From positions 124,001 through 188,000 of the forward strand of contig JANQOX010000023.1 of assembly GCA_028285625.1 (NCBI GenBank): a stretch of DNA of 64,000 nucleotides. The letters run 5' to 3'. Source of the DNA: Myxococcota bacterium. GTDB lineage: Bacteria; Myxococcota_A; UBA9160; UBA6930. Positions 57,627 to 64,000 of this stretch are shown one piece after another. A program made the position numbers and the translations under genes. The first letter of the stretch is position 1; each line of letters opens with the position of its first letter. The notes beneath the pieces are model-generated. The model made no database searches, was not told where the DNA came from, and saw only the letters and a list, made by a program, of their open reading frames with translations.

Positions 57627-58715
57627 TCACTGCCAGCTCACCTGGGTGAGCGCGCTCCGCAACGCAGGTGCGGCGCCGACCAGGCGCCGCCCGAAGAGGC
57701 CGTGACCGAGCGCGTCGAGCTCGGCGAGCGCATTCAGGGTGCCCACAAGCTTGTGGAGCGTGTGGAACCGGCGGTCGACGGCGCCCGGCGGGGTGAGCTG
57801 GGCATGGGCCGCTCGGACATAGCGATCGAGCGCGGCACCGAGTCGGTCGCGCCGGCTGAAGCGAAACGCCTCGCTGCACCGACCCCAGGCGACGCGCAGC
57901 CCGTACAGCGCATCGAAGTCGATCCCCTGCGGCATGGCGCCCCCGTAGAGCCGGCTCCCCCACAGGCCGCTCCGGCGCTGCAGCCCGAGCACCGCATCGA
58001 ACGCCTGCTCCGGAAAGGGGATGGCCCTGCCGAGGCGGTCGTAGAGCCACCAGAAGTGGGCCGCACCGCCCAGGTCGACGGTGGTGGGCCCGCGCAGAAT
58101 CCGATCTCGCCGGGCGCGCTTCCATAAGCCGGTCGAGGGGTCGACGCGATCGTCGAGCGCGTCGAGCAGCCACACACCCCAATCATCGGGCAGCTCGAGA
58201 CCCCACGGCGCGTCGAGCGCGGCGGCGGCGGCGCCCGCCGCGTGCGAGCCCGTCCAGATCTGGCCCCAGCGAAATCCGTCGAGCCACGCATCGATCCGCG
58301 ATCGGCTCGCGAACAAGGTCTCGCCGAACCGCAGCGGATGGGCCGGACGCTCGCCCAGGAGTGACAGGGCGCCGGTCGCGAAGGCCGTGGCATGGGGAAC
58401 GCCGTGGGCAGCGAGGAGCGACTGGTCGAACCATCCCGACGCGGGGTTCTGGCAGGCCTGGATCCGCCGCGCCCAGGCACGCCGATCCTCGTGCGTGGTG
58501 CGCGCCTCGAGCATCCCCGCGCTCCAGAGCAGGTAGGCGGCATCGGCGGCGCCGTAGAGGTCGGCCACACCGCCGGGCCGGCTCGAGAAGGCGCCGTCGA
58601 GCGTCCCCGGGCCCGGCGCCGTCGCGGGAACGCGGCAACGCGCAAGGAACGCATCGACCTGCTCCAGGAACGGGGCAAAGTCGAGCGCGTCGATCCGCGG
58701 GCCGGTGGTGTGCAC
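57627..58715 (-). CDS. Cyclase-like alpha/alpha-toroid protein, copy 2
   Basis: This 362-residue protein has the same length as copy 1 and the same motifs: ACQNPASGWFDQSLLAA, GGAAHFWWLYDRLGRAIPFP and LGLQRRSGLWGSRLYGGAMP. It differs in IPHCID (copy 1) versus MPQGID, so any catalytic Cys or His there is not shared. It faces the DUF3604 gene across 109 bases, an arrangement that copy 1 has lost. The GTG start is six bases from a TAGCCT box. Function is unknown. Confidence 0.7.
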   Translation of the reverse strand: MHTTGPRIDALDFAPFLEQVDAFLARCRVPATAPGPGTLDGAFSSRPGGVADLYGAADAAYLLWSAGMLEARTTHEDRRAWARRIQACQNPASGWFDQSLLAAHGVPHATAFATGALSLLGERPAHPLRFGETLFASRSRIDAWLDGFRWGQIWTGSHAAGAAAAALDAPWGLELPDDWGVWLLDALDDRVDPSTGLWKRARRDRILRGPTTVDLGGAAHFWWLYDRLGRAIPFPEQAFDAVLGLQRRSGLWGSRLYGGAMPQGIDFDALYGLRVAWGRCSEAFRFSRRDRLGAALDRYVRAAHAQLTPPGAVDRRFHTLHKLVGTLNALAELDALGHGLFGRRLVGAAPALRSALTQVSWQ

Positions 58716-58721
58716 GCGAAG

Positions 58722-58727
58722 AGGCTA
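58722..58727 (-). promoter_or_regulatory. -10-like TAGCCT, leaderless spacing
   Basis: On the minus strand TAGCCT precedes the GTG of cyclase-like copy 2 by six bases, exactly as for copy 1. Confidence 0.6.
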
Positions 58728-58812
58728 TGCCACGGCTCGTGAGGCAGCTCGCGGGCACTGCGCGTTTGGCGTCGGAGCCTGCGGCTACATCCTCCTGCTC
58801 GACGCGCAGCGC

Positions 58813-58818
58813 TAGGCT
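58813..58818 (+). promoter_or_regulatory. -10-like TAGGCT, leaderless spacing
   Basis: TAGGCT is six bases before the DUF3604 ATG, and the same 26-base block occurs at the remnant at 57562. Confidence 0.62.
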
Positions 58819-58824
58819 GGCCCG

Positions 58825-60345
58825 ATGCAGAGCCTACCCACCGCCTTCCTTGGCCAACGCGCCTGCTTCGGAGACCTGCACAACCACTGCGACATCTCCT
58901 ACGGCCGCGGCTCCATGGACGAGGCCTGGGCGAACGCGCGGCTGCAGCTCGACTTCGCCAGCGTCACCGGCCACGCGCACTGGCCCGACATGCCACCGCG
59001 CGAGGGCCGGCTCGCCTACCTGGTGGACTACCACCGGCGAGGCTTCGAGCACCTGGCCGAGGTGTGGGACCAGGTACAGGAGAAGACCGCCGCCGCCCAC
59101 GAGGACGGCCGGTTCGTGACCTTTCTCTCCTTCGAGTGGCACAGCATGCGCCACGGGGACTACTGCATCTACTACGACGGACCCCGGGGCGACATCCTCC
59201 GCGCGCCGGACATCGTCGCCATGCGCGCCGCCCTGGACGACGTCCGTGCCCGGGGCGGGCGCGCCATGATGATCCCGCATCACATCTGCTACGTGCCCGG
59301 CTTCCGCGGCATTCACTGGCCTGACTTCGACGCGCGCTACTCGCCCGTGGTCGAGATCGTTTCGATGCACGGGTGCGCCGAGCACGACGACGCGCCGCGA
59401 CCCTACCTGCACAGCATGGGCCCGCGCGACGATCGTGGCTCCATGCGCGCCGGGCTCGCCGCAGGTCACCGCTTCGGCGTGATCGGCTCGACGGACCACC
59501 ACGCCGCGCACCCCGGCAGCCACGACCACGGCCGCCTCGGCGTCTGGGCCGACGGCCTCACACGCGACGGCATCTGGCGCGCGATCGAAGCGCGCCGAAC
59601 CTGGGCGCTGACCGGCGACCGCATCGAGCTGGCCTTCGCCCTGAACGGTGCGCCCATGGGCAGCGAGATCGCCGCGACCCCCGAGCGCGCGATCGAGGTG
59701 GCCGTGCGCGGCGGCGCCGCGCTCGACTACGTCGAGATCGTGAAGAACGGGGTGGCCATCGCGCGCCACGACGGCTTGGGGCGAGACCCGGGCGGCCCGG
59801 GGTTTCGTGGCAAGGTGGCGCTGGCCCTGGGCTGGGGCGAACAGGGCGAGCCGACCCGGTGGCACGCCGACCTCGCCGTCGAGGGAGGGCGGCTAGTGGG
59901 CATCGAGCCGCGGCTGCGCGGCGAGGAGGGCCCGGAGTCGCGGTTCGGATTCGACGGTGCGTTCCACGCAGCCCGCGTGGCACGCGAGGGAGACGCCGTG
60001 CACCTCGAGGCGCGCACCTGGAAGAACCCCACGACGCGCACCGACTCGACGCAGAAGCTCGCCCTCGAGATCGAGGGCGACGGCCACACCCGGCTGCGCG
60101 GCACCGTGAACGGCGAGCCCATCGACGTCGCCCTCGCGGAGCTTCGCCACGGCTCCCGGGCGGGCCTGCTCGACGGGTTCGTCTCACCCGCCTGGCAGCT
60201 CTCCCGCGCGGTCCCCGAGGCGGAGTATGCCTGGCGGTTCGCGATCGACGACGAGGACGCATCGGCGGGGTCGGGTGTCTACTACGCACGCGTGCGTCAG
60301 AAGAACGACCAGTGGGCGTGGGGATCACCCGTGTTCGTGGGCTGA
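58825..60345 (+). CDS. DUF3604 protein (PHP-like metal-dependent hydrolase)
   Basis: The 506-residue protein has metal motifs of the PHP/DUF3604 type: FGDLHNHCDISYGRGS near residue 15 (first His pair), FEWHSMRHGDYCIYY, MIPHHICYVPG, and GVIGSTDHHAAHPGSHDHG. The C-terminal third is beta-rich (VRGGAALDYVEIVKNGV to VRQKNDQWAWGSPVF). There is no signal peptide. Substrates of the family are unknown; hydrolysis of a phosphoester or similar bond is inferred. It pairs divergently with cyclase-like copy 2, and the same pairing existed in the older duplicate. Confidence 0.84.
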   Translation: MQSLPTAFLGQRACFGDLHNHCDISYGRGSMDEAWANARLQLDFASVTGHAHWPDMPPREGRLAYLVDYHRRGFEHLAEVWDQVQEKTAAAHEDGRFVTFLSFEWHSMRHGDYCIYYDGPRGDILRAPDIVAMRAALDDVRARGGRAMMIPHHICYVPGFRGIHWPDFDARYSPVVEIVSMHGCAEHDDAPRPYLHSMGPRDDRGSMRAGLAAGHRFGVIGSTDHHAAHPGSHDHGRLGVWADGLTRDGIWRAIEARRTWALTGDRIELAFALNGAPMGSEIAATPERAIEVAVRGGAALDYVEIVKNGVAIARHDGLGRDPGGPGFRGKVALALGWGEQGEPTRWHADLAVEGGRLVGIEPRLRGEEGPESRFGFDGAFHAARVAREGDAVHLEARTWKNPTTRTDSTQKLALEIEGDGHTRLRGTVNGEPIDVALAELRHGSRAGLLDGFVSPAWQLSRAVPEAEYAWRFAIDDEDASAGSGVYYARVRQKNDQWAWGSPVFVG

Positions 60346-60382
60346 TCGCTCGCAAACGACGGCCGGCCCCCGCTATGGCCGC

Positions 60383-61651
60383 TCAGTCGCGCCCGTCGTC
60401 CACCGAGAGCGGGCTCAGATAGTGCTCGTCGGTCAGGCCCTTCTTGCGCATGGCAATGCCCGTCATGCACTCGCGCAGGATCCGGTTGGCGTGCAGGGCC
60501 GAGACGTAGGTGGGGTCGAGCATGGGCGCGAGCTCCACCAGCTCGAAGCCCACCACGTTCGACTCGGCGCACAGGCGCCGGACGATGGGGAAGGCCTCGC
60601 GCGGCGTGAGGCCGCCCGGCTCGGGCGTCCCCGTGCCCGGCACGAACGAGGGGTCGAGCGTATCGATGTCGAAGGAGACGAACAGGTACTCGGGGCCCTC
60701 CTGCGCCTCGCGGATCACGTCGTCCATCACTGCATCGAAGCCACGGTGCTCGATCTCGGCCATGGTGTGGTAGCGGAAGCCCTGCTCGCGCATCCACTCG
60801 AACGAGGCCTCGTCGGGGTAGTAGCCGCGCAGGGCCACCTGGATGAAGTTCTTTCCGGGCACCAGGCCCTCCTCGATCAGCCGGTAGACGGGCATCCCGT
60901 GGCTGATCAGGTGGCCCATCATGTATTTGCCCGCGTCGTAGTGCGCGTCGAAGTGGATCACACCCACGTTGCCCTTGCCGTAGACGTCGGTCATCGCGGC
61001 CACGTCCGCATACATGAGCGAGTGATCACCGCCCACGATGATGGGGATCACGTGCTCGCCGGGCCGGATCTCGACCTCGGCCGCACTGCGAACGAACTCG
61101 CGGATGGGCTGCATGCTGCGCTCGGTGCTCATGATGTCGATGGGCGCGTTGCCGAAGTCGGCCACCACGAGATCCTCGAAGGGATCGACCATGGTGTGCA
61201 TGTGCGGCTGCCGCGCGCCGTAGCCGCCGTAGACGTTCGAGTTGCGCACGGCGTTCGGCCCGTGGGCCGCGCCGCGCATGCCCGTCCCCATGTCGGTGAC
61301 GGCGCCCATGATCGCGATGTCGACCTGGCTGGCCAGCAGGTCGGCGGGCGTGAGCGCGACCGGCAGGTGGAAGAAGGTCGGCATGGCGTTGTAGCTGAGA
61401 CCGAAGTCGTACTTCTGGACGTTGATGATCCCGGGCTCGCGCTTCGGCCCCTTGCTCGGGTCGCGCAGCGTGCGCCACACGTTGTAGCTGGGGTCTTCGG
61501 TGTCGAGCGGGATCACCGCCTCCTCGCCCTCGCGGATGGGCGCCGCTTCGAGCTCGTATTCATGGCCGAGCACCGCCTGCGCATGCGCGCCCACGGAGAA
61601 GGTCGCAAGGCCTGCGACCAGGAGCGCGGCGACGATTCGGAGTTGCTTCAC
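60383..61651 (-). CDS. Exported agmatinase/arginase-family ureohydrolase
   Basis: The 422-residue protein has a signal peptide (LRIVAALLVAGLATFSVGAHAQ). The ureohydrolase core follows with manganese sites IIVGGDHSLM, VIHFDAHYDAG and FVSFDIDTLDPSFVPGTG. These are complete, so activity on agmatine, guanidinobutyrate or similar guanidines is expected. Export to the periplasm is uncommon in this family. GTG 61651 follows GGGGA by 4 bases and keeps the signal peptide. It converges on the DUF3604 gene with 37 bases between. Confidence 0.85.
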   Translation of the reverse strand: MKQLRIVAALLVAGLATFSVGAHAQAVLGHEYELEAAPIREGEEAVIPLDTEDPSYNVWRTLRDPSKGPKREPGIINVQKYDFGLSYNAMPTFFHLPVALTPADLLASQVDIAIMGAVTDMGTGMRGAAHGPNAVRNSNVYGGYGARQPHMHTMVDPFEDLVVADFGNAPIDIMSTERSMQPIREFVRSAAEVEIRPGEHVIPIIVGGDHSLMYADVAAMTDVYGKGNVGVIHFDAHYDAGKYMMGHLISHGMPVYRLIEEGLVPGKNFIQVALRGYYPDEASFEWMREQGFRYHTMAEIEHRGFDAVMDDVIREAQEGPEYLFVSFDIDTLDPSFVPGTGTPEPGGLTPREAFPIVRRLCAESNVVGFELVELAPMLDPTYVSALHANRILRECMTGIAMRKKGLTDEHYLSPLSVDDGRD

Positions 61652-61733
61652 GGAGTCCCCTCGGGCTACGCGCACTCGTTTGCACGCCGCCTGGGACTCT
61701 AGCCGCGGCCTGGATCGAAGCACGCCTCCGGGT

Positions 61734-62510
61734 CTAGATGCGGCCTCCGGCCGAGCCCGCGCGCCATCGCACGGCGAGGCCACAGAACGCTGCCAGCAGC
61801 AGGGTCGGCACGCCGGGCTCGGGGACGGAGGCGCCGTCGCCGAACTGGGTGACGAGGCCGATCGAGTTGAAGCGGTCGGTCTGCCCCACGGCGTCGTTCA
61901 CGTCGAACGCATAGACACGCGACACGGGGTCGCCCCCGCCAAGACCGTCGTCCTGGGTATCGAAGGTGGGCGGCACCTCGTCGGCCGAGAACTTGCGGAT
62001 GTCGAGCAGCAGGTTGCCCAGCGTGGGGTCGTAGGTGAACGGCGTGGTCAGGCTGATGACGATGTCGAACGGCTGGGGATCGCTGCCGACGCCCGCGCTG
62101 GAGAGCGGGAGCGTCCCCCGCGCGAACACCACCGTGTCATCCGCGCCGACGTTGTTCGCGAACGTCGTGCTCAACCCGTCGGGGTTGGCGGCGGTGGTGG
62201 AGAGGTTCAGTTGGATGTCGTCGATGTCGCCGCTGAAGCCCAGTTGCGTGGGGTCGCCGAGCCGGAAGCGGATCTCGGTGAACGTGAGCGAGTTGCCGAA
62301 GGGCAGGAACTCCGAGGCGCCGTAGACCTGCTGGTAGCGCATGGAACTCACCGTGCTGAAGGGCATGGCGTTGCCGCTGATCCCGTCGACGTTCGCATTG
62401 GCGCCGGGCACGACGATGGCCAGCGCGCGCGCCTCGGGCGCGGCGAAGAGCAGGGCTGCTGTCACGAGCAGCAGCGGTGCGACCCAGGTGAAGACGTGGC
62501 GATGCGGCAT
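61734..62510 (-). CDS. PEP-CTERM protein
   Basis: The 258-residue protein has a signal peptide (APLLLVTAALLFAAPEARA) and a beta-rich body rich in Asp, Thr and Gly. The tail SVPEPGVPTLLLAAFCGLAV and RWR fits PEP-CTERM (Pro-Glu-Pro, helix, basic). The body has no known domain. As with the other PEP-CTERM gene, an exosortase must lie elsewhere. ATG 62510 gives a short basic N-region; in-frame sequence upstream is Arg-rich and hairpin-forming. Confidence 0.83.
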   Translation of the reverse strand: MPHRHVFTWVAPLLLVTAALLFAAPEARALAIVVPGANANVDGISGNAMPFSTVSSMRYQQVYGASEFLPFGNSLTFTEIRFRLGDPTQLGFSGDIDDIQLNLSTTAANPDGLSTTFANNVGADDTVVFARGTLPLSSAGVGSDPQPFDIVISLTTPFTYDPTLGNLLLDIRKFSADEVPPTFDTQDDGLGGGDPVSRVYAFDVNDAVGQTDRFNSIGLVTQFGDGASVPEPGVPTLLLAAFCGLAVRWRAGSAGGRI

Positions 62511-62555
62511 CCCGGCTCTCCTCTGGCTTCGCACGCGCCGTCGCCGCCAAAGGAG

Positions 62556-62590
62556 GAAGGGAAGGCCCGCGCAAAGCAGCCCTTCCCTTC
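62556..62590. repeat. Perfect 10-bp inverted repeat
   Basis: GAAGGGAAGG (62556-62565) and CCTTCCCTTC (62581-62590) are exact inverted copies separated by 15 bases. It lies 46 bases upstream of the PEP-CTERM start on the minus strand and about 80 bases before the aldo/keto reductase promoter. It may be a leader hairpin or a dispersed repeat. Confidence 0.8.
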
Positions 62591-62669
62591 GAGGGGAGAA
62601 TACCACAGGCGAGGCCACGTGCTGACTGAGGGCGACCGGGCCGATCCGGACGGCCCGGCGCGCCGACCG

Positions 62670-62675
62670 TATCTT
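62670..62675 (+). promoter_or_regulatory. -10-like TATCTT
   Basis: TATCTT ends nine bases before the aldo/keto reductase ATG, suggesting a start of transcription close to the start codon. Confidence 0.45.
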
Positions 62676-62684
62676 CCGAGCACC

Positions 62685-63770
62685 ATGGACGTGACGTCAC
62701 CGCGCCGGGTCGGCAGGACCGACCTTCTCGTCACGCCGCTCGGGTTCGGCGCGGGGCCCCTCGGCGACCCCGGCCTCGCCGACGAGGTGTGCCTGGCCAC
62801 CGTCGAGGCAGCCTGGGCATCGGGCGTGCGCTTCTTCGACACGGCACCGGACTACGGGCTCGGGCGCTCCGAACGCCGCCTCGGGATGGCGCTGGCGAAC
62901 CACGACCGTGACGACTTCTGCATCAACACCAAGGTCGGCAAGTCGCTCGTGCCCGAGCCGGTGCGCGACCCGAGCCAGAAGACGCTGAGCCCGCAGGGTG
63001 AGGTGCGGACACCGCGCGATCCCCGAAGCCGCTTTCGCAGCCACTACGACTACGGCCACGACGCGATCCTCCAGCAGCACCAGGACTCGATGCAGCGGCT
63101 GGGGCTGGCTTCCGTGGACAGCCTCACCATCCACGACCTCGACCACGGCTACCACTCGAAGGCACAGGTCGCGGAGCACCTGGATCAACTCTCGCGCAAC
63201 GGAGGCGGCGGTGCGCTTGCGCTCGAAGCCCTGCGCGAGACCGGCGCGATCCGGGCGATCGGCCTGGGCTGCAACCTGGAGTCACGCAACGCCGGGAGCT
63301 GGGTCGGCCAAGAGCACGAGGAGCTGATCGAGCAGATCGCCGCGCGCGTCGATCTCGACTTCCTGGTGGTCGCGGGCCCCTACACGCTGCTCGATACGCG
63401 CGCCCTGCGCCGGCTCGCCGCCCTGTGCGAGAAGCGCGGCATCGGTTGGATCGGCGCGTCGCCCTACGCCGGGGGCTGGCTCGTCGGCGACGAAACGACG
63501 CCGTACATGTACGGCCAGGCACCGCCCGAAATCATCGAGCGCTCGCAGGCCATCCGGCAGCTGTGCGAGGCCCACGGCGCTTCGCTCGCAGCCGCCGCCC
63601 TGCAGTTTCCCCTGGCGCATCCGCTCGTGGCGACCGTCATTCCAGGCGCCAGGTCGCCTGCAGAGGCCCTTCTCACCCGCGAGCGCCTGCATGCCCCGGT
63701 CCCCGTGGAGCTATGGGAAGCACTCGTACGCGAGGGCCTGCTCGACCCGGCCGCACCGACGCCGGCGTAG
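62685..63770 (+). CDS. Aldo/keto reductase
   Basis: The 361-residue NADPH-dependent reductase has the catalytic residues in FFDTAPDYGLGRSERRLG (Asp, Tyr), INTKVGKSLVP (Lys) and LTIHDLDHG (His). The insertion TLSPQGEVRTPRDPRSRFRS (about residues 98-117) is typical of the aldose/L-fucose dehydrogenase-like branch. A C-terminal cofactor site is in VIPGARSPAEA. Substrate unknown, probably a sugar or small aldehyde. Confidence 0.9.
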   Translation: MDVTSPRRVGRTDLLVTPLGFGAGPLGDPGLADEVCLATVEAAWASGVRFFDTAPDYGLGRSERRLGMALANHDRDDFCINTKVGKSLVPEPVRDPSQKTLSPQGEVRTPRDPRSRFRSHYDYGHDAILQQHQDSMQRLGLASVDSLTIHDLDHGYHSKAQVAEHLDQLSRNGGGGALALEALRETGAIRAIGLGCNLESRNAGSWVGQEHEELIEQIAARVDLDFLVVAGPYTLLDTRALRRLAALCEKRGIGWIGASPYAGGWLVGDETTPYMYGQAPPEIIERSQAIRQLCEAHGASLAAAALQFPLAHPLVATVIPGARSPAEALLTRERLHAPVPVELWEALVREGLLDPAAPTPA

Positions 63771-63786
63771 GCGCATACCGCGCCGG

Positions 63787-63815
63787 TTGACCCACCAGAA
63801 AACTAGGATACTAGT
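63787..63815 (+). promoter_or_regulatory. Promoter with operator-like palindrome
   Basis: TTGACC (63787-63792) lies 16 bases before TACTAG (63809-63814). The perfect hyphenated palindrome ACTAG-GATA-CTAGT (63802-63815) covers that -10 position. Such a palindrome over a promoter is typical for a repressor of the TetR type; no regulator gene is in view. Confidence 0.55.
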
Positions 63816-63836
63816 TAGAGCCAGGAGGCCCGAGCC

Positions 63837-64000
63837 GTGCTGGACACGATCACCGTGCGGCGGATGCCCTTCGCGTTCTCGGAGGAGATCGATCCGGTCG
63901 TCTTCCCCGGTGATCACGCCCGGTCGTTCGGGCTGATCGCGGGGTCGCTGCTGCTGCCGCACCTCGAGCCCTATCTGATCCGGTCGATGAAGGCGGCGCG
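63837..64000 (+). CDS. Predicted metal-dependent hydrolase, 3-prime end outside window
   Basis: The first 54 residues read VLDTITVRRMPFAFSEEIDP and later FPGDHARSFGLIAGSLLLPH, EPYLIRSM. This resembles the start of a PF10118-type predicted metal-dependent hydrolase, often encoded beside a TetR gene. GTG 63837 is preceded by AGGAGG with 8 bases between. The frame remains open at the window end. Confidence 0.6.
   Translation, partial: MLDTITVRRMPFAFSEEIDPVVFPGDHARSFGLIAGSLLLPHLEPYLIRSMKAA

Overview
The window comes from a high-GC (roughly 70 percent by eye), Gram-negative bacterium. Several traits point to a deltaproteobacterium in the old, broad sense (Myxococcota or Desulfobacterota-like), but no rRNA or other taxonomic marker is present. 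These traits are a large single-chain PurL, Ku plus LigD end joining, a MoxR/Bat operon, PEP-CTERM proteins, secreted proteins with calcium-binding-like Asp/Asn-rich repeats and a Cys-Gly plus membrane helix plus Arg tail resembling MYXO-CTERM, and many FAD, SDR and glyoxalase enzymes. Genes are packed tightly on both strands. No gene-free stretch exceeds 300 bases, and no tRNA, rRNA or CRISPR array was seen.

Layout. 1-10.4 kb: the end of a lipoyl-fused dihydrolipoamide dehydrogenase, a small membrane protein and cupin pair, a phosphotransferase, then a minus-strand operon ligD - DUF72 - DprE1-like flavoprotein facing a divergent ku, and a TAXI-type periplasmic protein. 10.4-18.1 kb: purL and purB, a SIMPL-domain protein and a convergent secreted protein. 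18.1-25.2 kb: two SDR genes with odd 3-prime duplications, the DUF1800/DUF1501 export pair, an intact IS element with a perfect 9-bp target duplication, a PEP-CTERM protein and a VOC protein. 25.4-32.0 kb: a seven-gene moxR-DUF58-DUF4381-batA-batB-TPR-batD operon on the minus strand. 32.0-41.9 kb: transglutaminase-like, matrixin-like protease, GST, metallophosphatase, ceramidase-like, CoA-transferase, phospholipase D-like and GH3 genes. 41.9-44.2 kb: a small metal-handling operon (HMA protein, outer-membrane protein, MerT-like protein). 44.2-49.9 kb: molybdopterin oxidoreductase, membrane protein, PAS-GGDEF protein, DUF1295 protein with a short metallothionein gene, and an SDR. 50-55.7 kb: tandem secreted paralogues, an MBL-like protein, a lipoprotein amidohydrolase and a secreted nuclease-like protein. 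55.8-60.3 kb: a duplicated cyclase-like gene paired with a DUF3604 gene, one copy of the latter reduced to a remnant, with an arsC between. 60.4-64 kb: an exported agmatinase-like protein, a PEP-CTERM protein, an aldo/keto reductase and the start of a predicted hydrolase.

Two genome-level signals stand out. First, a TAGNNT hexamer (more loosely TANNNT) lies immediately upstream of many start codons, often with exactly six bases between, which is the geometry of leaderless transcription from a -10 element. Second, three secreted proteins end in Cys-Gly-Leu-Gly-Phe-Glu, a hydrophobic helix and an Arg cluster, which looks like a C-terminal sorting signal distinct from the PEP-CTERM signals also present.
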